Shown piece after piece: positions 52,789 to 61,622 of a DNA stretch of 64,000 nucleotides. Origin of the DNA: Paenarthrobacter nicotinovorans (GTDB taxonomy: Bacteria; Actinomycetota; Actinomycetes; Actinomycetales; Micrococcaceae); contig NZ_CP089293.1 of assembly GCF_021919345.1 (NCBI RefSeq), forward strand, positions 558,001-622,000, written 5' to 3'. Each line of letters opens with the position of its first letter. The stretch's first letter is position 1. The notes under the pieces are model-generated. The model did not search any database, was not told the DNA's origin, and was given only the letters and a program-made list of their open reading frames with translations. Position numbers and translations under genes: made by a program.

Positions 52789-53484
52789 CTAAACAGTTGG
52801 GGTAGCGGTGGCCAGCAGGACCGGCCTGCCGGCGTCGTCGAAACGCGCACCCGCACCCAACTGGATGAAACGCACAGTCTGCGCTGTCTGCGCCTCTTGC
52901 GCGGCAAGAAGCCCGACGTCGGAGGCCGGGGGCGGCGGGGGAGTCCCGCCGTCGGGCGTCCGGTTGCGTCGCGCGGCACTTGCCGACAGTGTGCCGTGGA
53001 TGAGCCGCGCGAGCTGGGTGACGTCGATGTCCGGAAGGTAGCCCTGGTGGACGCCATCCCGGAGGATGTCCTCGAGCAAGGCGTTGAGGTCGCCCACGTG
53101 GTCTGCGAGCTTGGCAAAGGAGCCGGGGGAGAGGACGGCTGCCATGGCCGGACCCGGCGGCAGGTGGCGTCGGCTGAGGTCCTCCACCTGCGCGCGGACG
53201 TAGAGGGCCAGCCGGTCCACCGGGTTCTGGAGCGCGGCCAGGGATTCCCGGAGGTCGACGATGAAACGTTCGGTCTCGTCCAGGGCGTACGCGATGAGGA
53301 GCTGCTCCATGTCCGCGTAATAGTTGTAGACCGCTGTGCGGCCAACGCCTGCATGGCGGGCGACATCGGTCATGGTCAATCCGGGCAGGCCATGGGTGAA
53401 GAGGAGCTCGCCGAAGGCCGTGAGAATCCGACGTTGGGTCTCGGCGCGTTGGGCAGCGTTCGTGGGGGCCGTGATCCTGGGCAT
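52789..53484 (-). CDS. TetR family regulator
   Basis: 231 residues. The helix-turn-helix reads TQRRILTAFGELLFTHGLPG, then MTDVARHAGVGRTAVYNYY. The ligand domain is followed by a Pro-rich part (PDGGTPPPPP) near residue 180. It is divergent from the LacI gene with 117 bases between. Its targets are not clear; no drug pump or enzyme is next to it other than the arabinoside operon. Confidence 0.9.
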   Translation of the reverse strand: MPRITAPTNAAQRAETQRRILTAFGELLFTHGLPGLTMTDVARHAGVGRTAVYNYYADMEQLLIAYALDETERFIVDLRESLAALQNPVDRLALYVRAQVEDLSRRHLPPGPAMAAVLSPGSFAKLADHVGDLNALLEDILRDGVHQGYLPDIDVTQLARLIHGTLSASAARRNRTPDGGTPPPPPASDVGLLAAQEAQTAQTVRFIQLGAGARFDDAGRPVLLATATPTV

Positions 53485-53601
53485 ATAGACACTTTACAGT
53501 GATCTGTCAGCAAACCGGGTCCCGACGCGGTACCCGGGGAACCGGGCGGTAACATCGTGGAAAACGGGAAAATCCGTAAAACATTGCAGCAAGGGGGCGT
53601 C

Positions 53602-54600
53602 TTGCGCGCAACGGTCAAAGACGTAGCGCGCCGCGCGGGGGTCTCACCCAAAACGGTCTCGAATGTCATGAACGGAATCGTTCCGGTGAGTGGACCTACG
53701 CGGCTGAGGGTTGAGCAGGCCATGCAGGAGCTGGACTACGTCCCCAACCTCTCGGCCCGTGGACTGCGCAATGGACGCTCGGGTGTGATCGGCCTGGCAT
53801 TGCCCAACCTCGGCACCCCGTTCTCTGCGGAACTCGCCCAAAGCCTCGTTGAAGTTGCCCATGCCCGGGGCTGGAGCGTGCAGATTGAAGAAACCGGTTC
53901 CGACCCCCAACGGGAACAGGAACTGATGACACGCGCGCGGGCCAACCTGATCGATGGCCTGATCCTGAATCCTGTTGTTCTCGATGAGAGTGCCGTGCGG
54001 GTGGGTGTGGCGTTGCCTCCGGTGGTCCTGTTGGGTGAGGTGTCGCAAGAACTCGCCGACCGCGTTTTTGTGGACAGCTTTGCCGCGGCCCGGGATATGA
54101 CCTTGGCCCTGGCCCGCCCGGGGCGGCGCCGCATAGCGGTACTGGGCATCAACCAGGGAAGGAAATCGGCCACCGCCATCCAACGGACCCAGGGATATGA
54201 GGCAGCCCTGCGCTCCCTGGGCATCCCGTGGGATGAATCCCTCATGATCGCCTGCGATGAATGGACGCCTGGCTCCGCGGCGGAGTCCGTCATGCGGTAT
54301 CTCGACAGCAACCCGCTGCCGGAGGCACTCTTCTGCTTCACGGATTCAATGGCCCTTGGTGCCTTGAACGCTTTGTGGAAGCGCGGCGTGCGGGTTCCCG
54401 AAGACATTGCTGTGGCCGGTTTTGACGATATTGCCGATGGCCGGTTCGCTGTACCGTCGCTCACCACCGTGTCCTTTGACAAGCGCATGATCGCTTCCGA
54501 GGCGTTGCGCCTGCTCACCGAACGTATGGCGGACAGGGGCCATGGACAGCGCATAGTGTCCGTTCCGTACAGCATCGAAGAGCGGGACAGCACCCGATAG
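53602..54600 (+). CDS. LacI family regulator of the arabinoside operon
   Basis: 332 residues from TTG 53602, which follows AAGGGGG and gives the usual LacI opening (RATVKDVARRAGVSPKTVSN); GTG 53557 would add 15 residues. The hinge helix (LRNGRSGVIG) and a periplasmic-binding-like domain follow. It is followed by an ABC importer and a GH51 arabinofuranosidase, with two palindromes between, so it is probably the repressor of that operon, released by arabinose or an arabino-oligosaccharide. Confidence 0.92.
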   Translation: MRATVKDVARRAGVSPKTVSNVMNGIVPVSGPTRLRVEQAMQELDYVPNLSARGLRNGRSGVIGLALPNLGTPFSAELAQSLVEVAHARGWSVQIEETGSDPQREQELMTRARANLIDGLILNPVVLDESAVRVGVALPPVVLLGEVSQELADRVFVDSFAAARDMTLALARPGRRRIAVLGINQGRKSATAIQRTQGYEAALRSLGIPWDESLMIACDEWTPGSAAESVMRYLDSNPLPEALFCFTDSMALGALNALWKRGVRVPEDIAVAGFDDIADGRFAVPSLTTVSFDKRMIASEALRLLTERMADRGHGQRIVSVPYSIEERDSTR

Positions 54601-54610
54601 GTTCCCGAAA

Positions 54611-54640
54611 AGAGAAATTGTTGGCGCTAACAATTTCTCT
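54611..54640. promoter_or_regulatory. LacI-type operator 1
   Basis: 12-bp perfect arms AGAGAAATTGTT and AACAATTTCTCT around GGCGCT. The centre, TTGGCGCTAA, matches the GCGC-centred LacI-family site. It starts 10 bases after the lacI stop and could also act as its terminator. Confidence 0.75.
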
Positions 54641-54648
54641 TGCCCTGC

Positions 54649-54668
54649 ACATTACAACGATGTAATGT
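54649..54668. promoter_or_regulatory. LacI-type operator 2
   Basis: ACATTACA, ACGA, TGTAATGT: 8-bp perfect arms around a CG centre, typical of LacI-type sites but of a different sequence from operator 1. It overlaps a possible -10 (TGTAAT) of the operon, whose first start is 113 bases downstream. Confidence 0.65.
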
Positions 54669-54781
54669 GAGACCTGCGTCACCCAGGGGCCACCTTTTAC
54701 CCACGCGTGGAGACGCAGCGAAGCCGGACTTTCGTGCAGCATTGTGTGTCCTTTCAGCGGACCCTTCCAAAGGAGTGACGG

Positions 54782-56116
54782 GTGAAGCAGTTTGAATCTT
54801 TGACCGGGAGAAGTTTGTCCCGGAGACAGTTATTGACAGGCTCGGCGCTGCTGGGCGGCGGGCTTTTGGCCACGGGCCTCACAGGATGCGGCGGATCGGC
54901 GGGAGCCGCGGCCGTCCCGACCATCAACTTCTGGCACCTCCTCTCCGGAGGAGACGGCACCAAGATGCAGGCCATGATCGCCAACGCCAACAGCGCCAAT
55001 CCGGGCTTCAAGGTCCACCCCACGGTGTTGGCCTGGGGACCGCCCTACTACACCAAGCTGGCCATGGCATCGGCCGGCGGACGGCCGCCGGAAGTAGCCA
55101 TCATGCATGCCAGCCGGGTTCCCGGCTACGCCCCCGGCGGCCTCATCGAGCCCTGGGACCTGGGCCTGCTGGCAGAGAACGGCATCACGCCGGAGAACTT
55201 TGCCCCGCGTATCTGGGAAAAGAGCCAGCAGGACGGAAAGGTGTTCTCGCTCGCACTGGACTCCCACCCGTTCATCATGTTCTACAACACGGACATCGCC
55301 GGTAAAGCGGGGCTCCTGGAAAGCAACGGCCTCTTGCAGGAAGTGAACTCGCCGGACGGATTCAAAGCCATGGCACTGGAGATGCAAAAAGTCACCAAGG
55401 CCCACGGCCTCTCCTTCGGATACCTGAACCTCGGCTCGCAAATGTGGCGCCTGTTCTACACGCTCTACAAGCAGCACGGGGCCGAGATCGTACTGACTCC
55501 AGGCCAGCCCATGCAGGCCGACAGGGACGCTGCCGTTGAGTCACTGGAATTCATGGCGTCGCTCTTTGATGACACGATCGCGGCCAAGGGCAACGACATC
55601 AACACCGGCATCGCCGAGTTTGTCAGGGGCGACTCGGGAATGCTCTTCAGCGGCGGCTGGGAACTGCCCACCATGAAGAAGGCCAAGCTTCCGGTTGACG
55701 CTGCCACCATCCCGACGCTCTACGGGACGCCCGCGTCGTACGCCGATTCGCATTCCTTCGTGCTTCCACGGCAACTCGCGGTGGATGAAGAAAAACGCAA
55801 GGACGCCTACAAGTTCGTCAGCGACATCCTCAAGGGTTCGTTGTCGTGGGCCGAGGCGGGGCACATCCCGGCATACCAGCCCGTAGTGCAGTCGCAGGCA
55901 TACCGGGAACTCACCCCTCAAGTCCACTATGCCAACGCCGCAGACATCATCGCTTACGACCCCGAGGCCTGGTTCAGCGGATCAGGCTCGGACTGGCAGA
56001 ACTATTTTGCCGAGTACATCCAGAACGTACTTCTGGGACGCAGCAAAGCAGCTGAGGGGTGGGACGGTTTCGTGGCCCGCACCAACGACCTTCTATCCCG
56101 GCCCAACCCGGTCTGA
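54782..56116 (+). CDS. Sugar ABC transporter binding lipoprotein
   Basis: 444 residues from GTG 54782, preceded by AAAGGAG. The signal carries a twin-arginine (SLSRRQLLTG) and ends in a lipobox (TGLTGCGG), so a Tat-exported lipoprotein is likely. The body is a solute-binding family 1 (CUT1) protein: INFWHLLSGGDGTKMQ, then PEVAIMHASRVPGYAP and SGGWELPTM. It probably binds arabino-oligosaccharides, given the GH51 gene in the operon. Confidence 0.93.
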   Translation: MKQFESLTGRSLSRRQLLTGSALLGGGLLATGLTGCGGSAGAAAVPTINFWHLLSGGDGTKMQAMIANANSANPGFKVHPTVLAWGPPYYTKLAMASAGGRPPEVAIMHASRVPGYAPGGLIEPWDLGLLAENGITPENFAPRIWEKSQQDGKVFSLALDSHPFIMFYNTDIAGKAGLLESNGLLQEVNSPDGFKAMALEMQKVTKAHGLSFGYLNLGSQMWRLFYTLYKQHGAEIVLTPGQPMQADRDAAVESLEFMASLFDDTIAAKGNDINTGIAEFVRGDSGMLFSGGWELPTMKKAKLPVDAATIPTLYGTPASYADSHSFVLPRQLAVDEEKRKDAYKFVSDILKGSLSWAEAGHIPAYQPVVQSQAYRELTPQVHYANAADIIAYDPEAWFSGSGSDWQNYFAEYIQNVLLGRSKAAEGWDGFVARTNDLLSRPNPV

Positions 56117-56151
56117 CCGGCACAGCACACCGAGCGACAAAGGAGTCCTTC

Positions 56152-57099
56152 ATGAGTTCCTCTACAGTGTCCCGGCAGACCAGCCAAGTACGGACAAAAC
56201 CCACTCCCGGCACCAAGACCGGGCCCTCCCTGCGCAACAGCAGGGACAACGTGAGCGGCTGGACCTTCGCTGCGCCGTTCCTCGTCTTCTTCCTCGTGTT
56301 CCTTGTATGGCCAATCCTGTACGGCTTCTATATGAGCCTGACGGGCAAATCCCTCACGGGAGCCAACGACGTCCTCATTGGATTTTCCAACTACTCCGAG
56401 GCCTTTGCCGATGCCGGTATGTGGCGTTCCCTGGGAAACACGCTCTATTTCACCGTGATCAGCACCGTGCCATTGGTGCTGGTGGCGTTGGTGATGGCTG
56501 CGCTGTTGAACATCGGCCTTCCCGCCCAGTGGCTTTGGCGGCTTTCCTACTTCGCGCCCTTCCTTCTGGCATCCACGGTTGTCTCCCTGTTCTTCGTCTG
56601 GATGTACAACCCGCAGCTCGGACTGATCAACGATTTCCTGTCCAAGTTCGGCATCCCGAAGATCGGGTGGCTCAACGATCCCAATGTGGCCATGTGGTCG
56701 ATCGTGATTGCAACGCTCTGGTGGACCGTGGGATTCAATTTCCTTCTGTACTTGGCGGCAATGCAAAACATTCCCGCTCAGCACTATGAGGCAGCATCGC
56801 TGGACGGCGCCGGAGCCTGGCGGCAGTTCTTCTCCATCACGCTGCCACAGCTCACCCCCACCACGGTGATGATCGTGCTGCTCCAGATCCTCGCTTCCCT
56901 GAAGGTCTTCGACCAGATCTACCAGATGACGTCCGGCGGTCCGGGCGGATCGACCAGGCCCGTGGTTCAGTACATCTTCGAAACCGGGTTTACCGGATAC
57001 CGGCTGGGATACTCCGCAGCCATCTCCTACATCTTCTTCGGACTGATCGTGCTGGTCTCTGCCTTGCAGTTCGTCATCACCCGCCGCAGGAGTGCATAG
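56152..57099 (+). CDS. Sugar ABC transporter permease 1
   Basis: 315 residues from ATG 56152, with AAAGGAG upstream; the frame from 56059 starts inside the previous gene. Six membrane helices. The EAA loop reads YEAASLDGAGAWRQFFSITL, as in MalF-type permeases. It pairs with the next gene, two bases on. Confidence 0.94.
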   Translation: MSSSTVSRQTSQVRTKPTPGTKTGPSLRNSRDNVSGWTFAAPFLVFFLVFLVWPILYGFYMSLTGKSLTGANDVLIGFSNYSEAFADAGMWRSLGNTLYFTVISTVPLVLVALVMAALLNIGLPAQWLWRLSYFAPFLLASTVVSLFFVWMYNPQLGLINDFLSKFGIPKIGWLNDPNVAMWSIVIATLWWTVGFNFLLYLAAMQNIPAQHYEAASLDGAGAWRQFFSITLPQLTPTTVMIVLLQILASLKVFDQIYQMTSGGPGGSTRPVVQYIFETGFTGYRLGYSAAISYIFFGLIVLVSALQFVITRRRSA

Positions 57100-57101
57100 C
57101 C

Positions 57102-57998
57102 ATGGCAAATACCACCCTCACCCGATCCATCCCGCGCAGCACTGCCGGCCAGGTCATCCGCCAACCACGCAAGAAGCTGACAGTGGGCAAGGCCGCAGCC
57201 GTCGTGGTCGCCGCCGTCCTCGCTGTCCTCTGGTTGGTTCCCTTCGCCTGGGCAACGGTCACCGCCTTCAAATCCGAAGCGGACGCCTCGGCCTCGAAGG
57301 TCAGCTGGATCCCGCCGTCGGGCTTTACGTTCGACGCTTTTGCCAACGTCTTCCAAGCCGGCAACATCCCGCTCTGGACATGGAATTCGCTCTACACCTC
57401 CGCTGCGATCACCCTCATCACGCTGGTGATCTCCGCCCTCATCGCTTATGCATTGTCCCGGATCGAGTTCAAGGGCAAGAAGGTACTGATGACGGCCATC
57501 ATCGCCAGCATCATCGTGCCGCCGCCGGTACTCATGATCCCGCTTTTCTACCAAATGCTCGCGTTCAAGATGATCGATACCCCGTGGGCCATCATCCTTC
57601 CGCAGGTGATCCACCCCGCCATGGTGTTCGTCCTCAAGAGGTTCTTCGACCAGATTCCGCGTGAACTCGAGGAAGCGGCCGTGATGGACGGGGCCAGCCG
57701 GCTCCGGATCTTCATGCAGATCATCCTGCCGTTGTCCCGGCCGATCCTGGCCGCCGTCGCGATCTTTGTGTTCATCGGCGCGTGGAACAACTTCCTGTGG
57801 CCGTTCATCTCCACCAACGACGATTCCCTGCTGACCCTTCCGGTGGGCCTGCAGACCATCAAGAGCGCCTACGGCGTGCAGTACGCCCAGAACATGGCGT
57901 CGGCGTTGTTGGCCGCGCTGCCGCTGATTGTCGTCTTCCTGTTCTTCCAGCGCCAGATCATCAAGGGCATTTCCACCACAGGACTTGCCGGGACCTGA
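57102..57998 (+). CDS. Sugar ABC transporter permease 2
   Basis: 298 residues, MalG type, six membrane helices. The EAA loop reads LEEAAVMDGASRLRIFMQII. ATG 57102 is two bases after the stop of permease 1. No ATPase gene is in the operon, so a shared ATPase (MsiK-like) elsewhere is needed, as is common for actinobacterial sugar importers. Confidence 0.94.
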   Translation: MANTTLTRSIPRSTAGQVIRQPRKKLTVGKAAAVVVAAVLAVLWLVPFAWATVTAFKSEADASASKVSWIPPSGFTFDAFANVFQAGNIPLWTWNSLYTSAAITLITLVISALIAYALSRIEFKGKKVLMTAIIASIIVPPPVLMIPLFYQMLAFKMIDTPWAIILPQVIHPAMVFVLKRFFDQIPRELEEAAVMDGASRLRIFMQIILPLSRPILAAVAIFVFIGAWNNFLWPFISTNDDSLLTLPVGLQTIKSAYGVQYAQNMASALLAALPLIVVFLFFQRQIIKGISTTGLAGT

Positions 57999-58050
57999 CC
58001 GGTCCGCATTGCTGCACCACCAGACCTGAAACACACAACCAAGGAGATAC

Positions 58051-59589
58051 ATGTCCCGCGCACGCATCACCCTCGATCGCGACTTCACCATCGGGGAGGT
58101 ACCCCGCCGGCTCTTCGGCTCCTTCGTGGAGCACATGGGCCGCTGCGTCTACACCGGGATTTACGAACCCGGACACCCGGAGGCTGACGAGCACGGCTTC
58201 CGCCAGGACGTCCTCAAGCTCGTCAAGGAACTCGGCGCCACCGTTGTCCGGTACCCCGGCGGCAACTTCGTCTCCGGCTACAACTGGGAAGACGGGATCG
58301 GTCCACGGGAAAACAGGCCCCGCCGCCTGGATGGCGCCTGGCACACCGTGGAGACCAACGCCTTTGGACTGCACGAATTCGTGGACTGGTCCAGGCAGGC
58401 CGGCACCGAAATCATGGAAGCCATCAATCTGGGCACCAAGGGAGTCGAGGAAGCCCGTGCCATTGTGGAGTACTCCAACCACAGCGGAGGCACGTACTGG
58501 TCTGACCTCCGGGCGAAGAACGGCCACAAGGACCCGTTCGACATCAAGCTCTGGTGCCTCGGCAATGAGATGGACGGCCCGTGGCAGATCGGGCACAAGA
58601 CAGCCGATGAATACGGCCGACTGGCCCAGGAAGCCGCCAAGGCCATGCGATACGTGGATCCGTCCATTGAACTCGTCGCGTGCGGCAGCTCGAATTCCAG
58701 GATGCCCACCTTCGGGGCCTGGGAGCAGACCGTCCTCACGCACACCTATGAGGAAGTGGACTATGTGTCCCTCCACGCCTACTACTTCGAGGAGGAGGGC
58801 GACGTCGGCAGCTTCCTGGCGTCCGCCGTCGACACCGACTACTTCATTGAGTCAGTGATCGCTACGGCCGATGCCGTCAGGGCCAAGGGCAAGCACAAGA
58901 AGCACATTAACCTGTCCTTTGATGAGTGGAACGTCTGGTACCAGCGCGGCCGGGACACCGAGGACCAGCTGAGCAACATCGTCAAGGCTCCGTGGCGCGA
59001 ACACCCGCGTGTCATCGAGGACCAGTACAACGTGACCGACGCCGTGGTGGTGGGGACCCTGCTCAACTCGCTGCTGCGCCATGGCGACCGGGTAAAGATC
59101 GCCAACCAGGCGCAGCTGGTCAACGTGATCGCACCGATCCTTTCCGAGGAAAACGGGCCGGCCTGGAAGCAGACCATTTTCCACCCGTTCGCCCGGATGG
59201 CGGAGCTCGCCACAGGACAGATCCTGCGGCTCTCAGTTGATTCGGACAAGTACTCCAACAACCGGTTCGGGGACACCGACCTGGTGGACGTCAGCGCAAC
59301 GTGGAACGAGGAAACGGGCCGGGTTGCCTTGTTCTTCGCGAACCGCGGCCTGGAGGAAGCGGCCGACGTCGAGACCGCCCTGCGGGGGTTCGACGCCCGG
59401 CAGGTGGTCCGCGCCGAGGTCCTGGAAATTCCCGACGGCGGCGACCGCTTCACCATCAACAGCCAGGACCAGCCGGGCCGGGTTGGGCTCAAGCCGCTGG
59501 ACGGCGTGAAGGCGACTGGTTCGGAGCTGCGCCTGACGCTGCCCGCCTTGTCCTGGGCCGTCGTCGAGCTTGAGGTGGCGAAGGCCTAG
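58051..59589 (+). CDS. Alpha-L-arabinofuranosidase, GH51
   Basis: 512 residues, the normal length. It releases arabinofuranose from arabinan or arabinoxylan pieces. The acid/base Glu is in WCLGNEMDGPW and the nucleophile Glu in LSFDEWNVWY. RLFGSFVEHMGRCVYTGIYE at the start and RYPGGNFVSGYNWEDGIGP are also typical. No signal peptide, so it acts inside on imported oligosaccharides. AAGGAG precedes the ATG. It closes the operon, before palindrome family A copy 2. Confidence 0.96.
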   Translation: MSRARITLDRDFTIGEVPRRLFGSFVEHMGRCVYTGIYEPGHPEADEHGFRQDVLKLVKELGATVVRYPGGNFVSGYNWEDGIGPRENRPRRLDGAWHTVETNAFGLHEFVDWSRQAGTEIMEAINLGTKGVEEARAIVEYSNHSGGTYWSDLRAKNGHKDPFDIKLWCLGNEMDGPWQIGHKTADEYGRLAQEAAKAMRYVDPSIELVACGSSNSRMPTFGAWEQTVLTHTYEEVDYVSLHAYYFEEEGDVGSFLASAVDTDYFIESVIATADAVRAKGKHKKHINLSFDEWNVWYQRGRDTEDQLSNIVKAPWREHPRVIEDQYNVTDAVVVGTLLNSLLRHGDRVKIANQAQLVNVIAPILSEENGPAWKQTIFHPFARMAELATGQILRLSVDSDKYSNNRFGDTDLVDVSATWNEETGRVALFFANRGLEEAADVETALRGFDARQVVRAEVLEIPDGGDRFTINSQDQPGRVGLKPLDGVKATGSELRLTLPALSWAVVELEVAKA

Positions 59590-59605
59590 CCCTCGCCAAT
59601 AAAGC

Positions 59606-59666
59606 AACGCGGGGTCACTTATGGCCTATCCCAAGGGGGATTTTGGGCCATAAGTGACCCCGCGTT
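59606..59666. repeat. Long palindrome, family A copy 2
   Basis: 21-bp perfect arms (59606-59626 and 59646-59666) with a 19-base loop holding ATCCC and GGGAT. The core GGTCACTTATGGCC is the same as in copy 1 at 2477-2533. It fills the gap between the convergent GH51 and DsbA-family genes. Confidence 0.85.
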
Positions 59667-59669
59667 GGG

Positions 59670-60368
59670 TTAAACGCTGCAGCCGTCCGGGCCGCAGGCC
59701 TCGGCGTCGGAAGCGCCGACCGGGATCAGCGGGTTGGCTTCCTGCCATGCCTGGTTCAGGGCCTGGCTGAAAAGTTCGGCAGGCTGGGCGCCGGAGATGC
59801 CGTACTTGCGGTCGATCACGAAAAACGGAACGCCGGTCACGCCGATGGCACGGGCCTCGTTGATGTCTTCCTTGACCTCGTCCGTGAACTTGTCGGACGT
59901 GAAGAGTTCGGCAACTTCCTGTGCCGGCAGGCCGAGGGCTTCACCGAGCTCCGTCAGGTACTCCTGGTTGCCGATGTCCTTGCCGTGCTCAAAGTGGTCG
60001 CTGAGCAGTCGTTCCTTGGCGGCGTCCTGGCGTCCGTGGCCGGCAGCCAGGTGGATGAGGCGGTGGGCGGTGAAGCTGTTGGCCACAACCACCTTGTCGA
60101 AGTGGTAATCCAGGCCTTCGCCCTTGGCGGTCTCCGTGACGTGCGCGAACATCTGCTTGACCTGCTCCGGAGCCATGCCCTTGCGCTGGCTGAGGTAGTC
60201 CAGCTCCGTGCCGTCATAATGCCCCGGAACGGAGGGATCCAGCTGGTAGCTCTTCCATTCGATGTCCACGGAGTCGCGGTGGGGGAACTGTGCCAGGGCG
60301 GTCTCGAAACGGCGCTTGCCGATGTAGCACCACGGGCACGCGACGTCTGACCAGATCTCAATCTTCAT
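59670..60368 (-). CDS. FrnE-like DsbA family oxidoreductase
   Basis: 232 residues from ATG 60368; the 60428 frame adds residues unlike the family. The thioredoxin-fold site is DVACPWCYIGKRRF (CxxC), and VTGVPFFVIDRKYGISGAQ has the cis-Pro. A second Cys pair (CGPDGC) ends the protein, as in FrnE. No signal peptide, so it works in the cytoplasm, perhaps in disulfide control under stress or polyketide chemistry. It is a single gene. Confidence 0.9.
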   Translation of the reverse strand: MKIEIWSDVACPWCYIGKRRFETALAQFPHRDSVDIEWKSYQLDPSVPGHYDGTELDYLSQRKGMAPEQVKQMFAHVTETAKGEGLDYHFDKVVVANSFTAHRLIHLAAGHGRQDAAKERLLSDHFEHGKDIGNQEYLTELGEALGLPAQEVAELFTSDKFTDEVKEDINEARAIGVTGVPFFVIDRKYGISGAQPAELFSQALNQAWQEANPLIPVGASDAEACGPDGCSV

Positions 60369-60496
60369 GGTTGCGTCAACCCCGCCCGGCTCCAGGGCAT
60401 TCCGGCGGCGGCCTGTTATTTTCCTCACGGGACGCCTAGCCTTGAGGAGGGTTATGAAGCCAGCCCATGGTTTGGGGGTTATGCGCGGAGGCCCGG

Positions 60497-61570
60497 ATGC
60501 GCATTGGACTCATTGTTGGACCATGGTTTACCGTCCCGCCCGAAAAATACGGCGGCACGGAAAGGGTGGTGGACGCCCTCGCCCGCGCGCTGGTTGACGC
60601 CGGGCATGAAGTCCTCCTGGCGGCAGCCTCCGACAGCACCTGTCCGGTGCCCCGCATCCCCGGTTTCGGCCCAAGCCAGCCGGATGAACTCGGACTGACC
60701 CTCAGCGAGCTGGACCATGTCATCAAGGCCTACCGCGGGCTGGGCGGGGTGGACATCATCCACGACCATACGCTGGCCGGACCCCTCTACGCTTACCGAC
60801 CTCCTGCCATCCCGGTAGTCACCACCATCCACGGCCAGTTCACCGCCCAGTCGGCGGAGCTCTACCGCGCCATGGAGCGGGACACGTCCATCATCGCCAT
60901 CTCCAATGACCAACGGTCCATGTTCCCGGACCTCAACGTTGCAGCGGTCATCCACCATGGCTTGGACTTGTCCACTGTGTCCATGGGGGACGGGCTAGGC
61001 GGTTATGCGTGCTTTGTGGGACGGATGTGCCAGGACAAGGGGCTCATGGAAGCGGTGGCAGTTGCCCGCGAGGCCGGTGTACCGCTGAAAATAGCCGCCA
61101 AAATGCACGCCCAAGACGAACAGGACTTCTTCCGGGAGGTCGTGAAGCCTGCCCTGGGCCCGCAGGAGGAGTTCCTGGGTGAACTCTCCGACCCCGAAAA
61201 ATACGAGCTCATGGGCGGTGCCGTGGCATTGATCAACCCCATCCAATGGCCCGAGCCTTTTGGGTTGGTGATGATCGAGTCACTGGCCACGGGCACTCCC
61301 GTGATATCCACCCCGATGGGTGCCGCTCCTGAAATCGTCAAGCACGGCAAGACCGGCTTCCTGGGCGAGGTCCGGGACCTCGCCGGCTTCCTGGATACCG
61401 CCGCACGCCTGAGCCGGGCCGAATGCCGGCGCTCGGTGGACGAGTACTTCAGCGCCGGCCGGATGGCTGCCGAGCATCTGGCCCTCTATTCGCGCATCCT
61501 TCAACAATTCAGCAGCAAGGGGCTTCCCGACGGCGGCTACGTGGAAGAGAATCAGAGGCAGGCCTCGTAG
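60497..61570 (+). CDS. Glycosyltransferase family 4
   Basis: 357 residues from ATG 60497 (GCGGAGG upstream). The N-domain has GPWFTVPPEKYGGTERVVD; the C-domain has FVGRMCQDKGLMEAV and the EX7E-like PEPFGLVMIESLATGTPVIS of GT4 enzymes. It should use a nucleotide sugar. The debranching-like gene starts 52 bases after its stop, so the pair may act on one glucan or glycoside. Confidence 0.88.
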   Translation: MRIGLIVGPWFTVPPEKYGGTERVVDALARALVDAGHEVLLAAASDSTCPVPRIPGFGPSQPDELGLTLSELDHVIKAYRGLGGVDIIHDHTLAGPLYAYRPPAIPVVTTIHGQFTAQSAELYRAMERDTSIIAISNDQRSMFPDLNVAAVIHHGLDLSTVSMGDGLGGYACFVGRMCQDKGLMEAVAVAREAGVPLKIAAKMHAQDEQDFFREVVKPALGPQEEFLGELSDPEKYELMGGAVALINPIQWPEPFGLVMIESLATGTPVISTPMGAAPEIVKHGKTGFLGEVRDLAGFLDTAARLSRAECRRSVDEYFSAGRMAAEHLALYSRILQQFSSKGLPDGGYVEENQRQAS

Positions 61571-61622
61571 CCAGAGGTTGCTTGTCCGCGAAACCAACCC
61601 CGCCAGAGGAGCCCTGCCGCGC

